Below, piece by piece: positions 61,901 to 64,000 of a stretch of 64,000 nt of DNA. This DNA comes from Tomocerus qinae. Taxonomy: Eukaryota > Arthropoda > Collembola > Entomobryomorpha > Tomoceridae. Made by a program: the position numbers and the translations under genes. Positions within the stretch are counted from its first letter, which is position 1. Every line of letters starts with the position of its first letter. The stretch covers positions 4,030,001-4,094,000 of the forward strand of contig CM034548.1 of NCBI GenBank assembly GCA_020055645.1, read 5' to 3'. The notes under the pieces were generated by a model that saw nothing but the letters and a program-made list of their open reading frames with translations, made no database searches and was not told the DNA's origin.

Positions 61901-62114
61901 GTGTTTTCCGAAACGAACTTAATTCGAAGTAAAACTATTCTTTTTTATAGCACTGCAGTTTATTGTTTGACATATTCATAGCATATTGGCTATAACTCTA
62001 TGCAGTGTCAAAATAGTAAATGAGTCTGCGTCTCCGTCATGTCACAAATTGCTACCCGAATTAGACCAAGTTCTCTAAAATGTCCCCATTCAACTCAATT
62101 ATTTCTTACTACTA
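52916..62114. other. AT-rich interval with no supported gene
   Basis: GC-richer patches at 54495-54740, 56560-56800 and 60000-60190 carry short open frames. The 56489-56788 plus frame is Ser/Gln-rich, and the minus strand at 60010 has a consensus CGAG|GTAAGT donor. None combines splice sites, frame and a recognisable family. No structured repeat was found. Confidence 0.35.
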
Positions 62115-62610
62115 ATATTTCTTTTTTTAAATAATTTGACCACTTAATTTCAAACAAGAATCTTGGGAGTGGTATAACCGGGTGAGTGGTGGGTAATGAA
62201 ATGAAAATTTTAAGAAAAGTATCCAGCGGGTACTTCTCTTAAAACTTTCATTGTGATATTTCATTTAAAATGGTTTTGAGCAAAAAGTGCTTATTTTAAA
62301 CACAATAAAAGTTTTCCCTATTTTCTGTTTTCACATCTATATGTTCTCTTGTTAATGGCATCCTAAAATGGATCAATTTGCGGTGGGTAAGCCTTTAAAA
62401 ACGTAAGAAACGGTATAACAGAAATAAAATAAATTTTTATCTAACTGATATAACTTGTGAGATGTTATTCAATAAATCATCTTTTATTATAAGGTCCGTA
62501 CGATGGGTTATATTATACTCGTCAGTTAGCAATCTTGGGAAAATTAATTAGACTGATGTGTGTAGATTTAGTGTAGATTTTATAGGGTTAAGTTTTTCTA
62601 CAGTACATTT
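62115..62610 (+). repeat. Dispersed repeat family B, copy 2 (uninterrupted)
   Basis: This is the relative of 36880-37960 without the fold-back insertion. The same ordered words are present: TTAATTTCAAA, CTTGGGAGTGGT, GCGGGTACTT, ATTTCATTTAAAA, TTGAGCAAAA, AACACAATAAAA, CCTTTAAAAACGTA and GTAGATTTTATAG. Divergence is substantial, so both copies are old. Confidence 0.65.
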
Positions 62611-62951
62611 TGTGCTGCTCTCTGATTTTGAATAATGCCTTTCTAAAAGTTTTGAAATAGAAAAATATAAAAAGTTTTTGCATTTTGTAGTTAACATCAT
62701 TTTATCGCTCAAAACAAGTATTAAAATCTTTAAAAATCCATAATAAGTCGATTTATAAAGTAACTTTTATTTTTTGATCATATAATTGTCACACAATTTG
62801 CTGGTTAACTTAAACTTATTATGAATCTCTTTCGAACACCGGTGGTCACTGAATTTCTATCTGCTCTAGTTTAAAAAGAGGCGATCAAACAGCAGCGTAC
62901 GGGTGGGTAGCTTCCGTTTCCGTAATAGATCTATGCTAAGATTCTTAAATG

Positions 62952-62989
62952 GAAATACTTATACAACATGAGTATTGTATAAGTATTTC
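62952..62989. repeat. Perfect 15-bp hairpin with 8-base loop
   Basis: GAAATACTTATACAA (62952-62966) pairs exactly with TTGTATAAGTATTTC (62975-62989). The flanks do not extend the stem, so a microRNA precursor is not supported. Confidence 0.6.
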
Positions 62990-64000
62990 AAAGCAACTCC
63001 TCGTCTTTGATTCAACTCAACATTTGCTTTGTTTTGACAAGCTGGCTTTAGTTGAGACACCGTCATCTGTTTAATTGAAATTGCATGCTTGGGAATAAAG
63101 GAAACAGTAGACAGGGCCAAAGAGACCTGTGAAAGTCGTGGCCTCATTGAGTAGACCAGAGATCACTTTGATGTCATCTGTTAAGCTAGCTGACTTGGTT
63201 GACGACTGACAACAGGAATTCATGACAAACATTTAATTGACAGTCATTCCCAGAAGGCAAGTGCATGGAAAGCAGAATTAGCAAGCATTTTTATTTCCTA
63301 TACAAGAACAAATTAGACCAATGTAAAGTGACTAAAAAGCCAAATTCTTTTTGAATGATGTCTGTGAGTAATTGTGTGATTATTTGTGGATCAAAAATGG
63401 TATTTGCAAGCGCTCAGAATATTTATTACCCAAACAACCTCATTAAATTAATACTAAACGTAAACAAGAAATTCAGTAAGCTTCACATCATCTTTGATTG
63501 TAGACGATTTCTGTTTTTTCTTATAACTTGGAAACTTTTCGATGCAATTTTTCAAGTGGAGAAGAACTTAAAAAATGATTGGAATATACGACCTGACCAA
63601 ATTATTTCATTGTTTTGTTGATTCATTTGAAGAGAATTTAGATCCTCAATTTCTCAACATTACCCCGCCTTCCACCATTTCCAATTTTCCCAATGGTTAT
63701 CTTCCAACCCCCAATTTATGTGTCTTGACTGTTATATTAGACTAATTGAATCCTAGCACATGAAGTGTGCTAGAAAAATGTTGAAATAAGTAAATTTCTA
63801 GCGACTGCGTATAATTATTTATTAGACCAATTAGTAGACGCCTAAGCGTGTTGAAATGTAAAGCAAAATAGTTACTGATATATATTATAGTCTATACAAA
63901 ACGATACATACAACGGTCAACAGTACGTTTATATAGTATAAAGACTAGGCCCCCAGTACTGCTATTAAATTTCAAAAGGTTTCCGTGTCAACAATTTTTG
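62990..64000. other. No recognisable feature
   Basis: This is AT-rich DNA. The 88-codon plus frame at 63355-63621 is ATG-initiated but Phe/Leu/Asn-rich and has no recognisable domain. Confidence 0.4.

Noticed and set aside
1-64000. tRNA genes
   Set aside because: I looked for B-box-like GGTTCGANNCC with a matching cloverleaf and found none.

Overview
The window is AT-rich animal nuclear DNA. Repeats are the best-supported content. No complete conventional gene is visible: there are no operons, no long open reading frames and no recognisable tRNA, rRNA or CRISPR. Long AT-rich stretches, miniature inverted-repeat elements with clean target-site duplications, a LINE 3' end, a Mutator-like transposon relic and several satellites point to an invertebrate genome with long introns or intergenic space. 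I cannot name the species. Any genes are split into short exons, so exon calls below are tentative unless stated.

Layout. 3.4-9.0 kb is a cluster of DNA-transposon derivatives: hAT-type MITEs at 3451-3699, 3959-4391 and 6967-7139, inverted arms at about 4.85 and 6.4 kb, a small MITE at 5875-6041, a 5'-truncated LINE at 7862-8213 and a MITE at 8654-9017. 9.7-21.3 kb is low-repeat and holds candidate minus-strand exons. The best is 15471-15604, which resembles the first two membrane segments of a nucleotide-sugar transporter and carries a duplicated exon boundary. 21468-22720 is a 16-bp minisatellite. 27.8-29.6 kb holds the best plus-strand coding candidate: a 248-codon open exon with a hexapeptide repeat and a lysine-rich end, possibly joined in phase to a smaller exon at 27841. 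30641-31660 is a three-copy tandem repeat of about 320-380 bp.

36960-37600 is the most striking element. It is a 641-bp fold-back (palindromic) transposon with nearly identical arms of 9-bp GC-rich minisatellite, flanked by an 8-bp duplication. It lies inside an older dispersed repeat that has a second copy at 62.1-62.6 kb. 43194-44095 is a deleted Mutator-like (MULE) element with a target duplication, arrays of a GTTGACAA motif near its ends, and the C-terminal part of its transposase. A second dispersed family links 6755-7320 with 45925-46240.

The remainder (most of 9-15, 23-28, 32-36, 38-43, 46-62 and 63-64 kb) is AT-rich DNA in which short ORFs are about as frequent as expected by chance.
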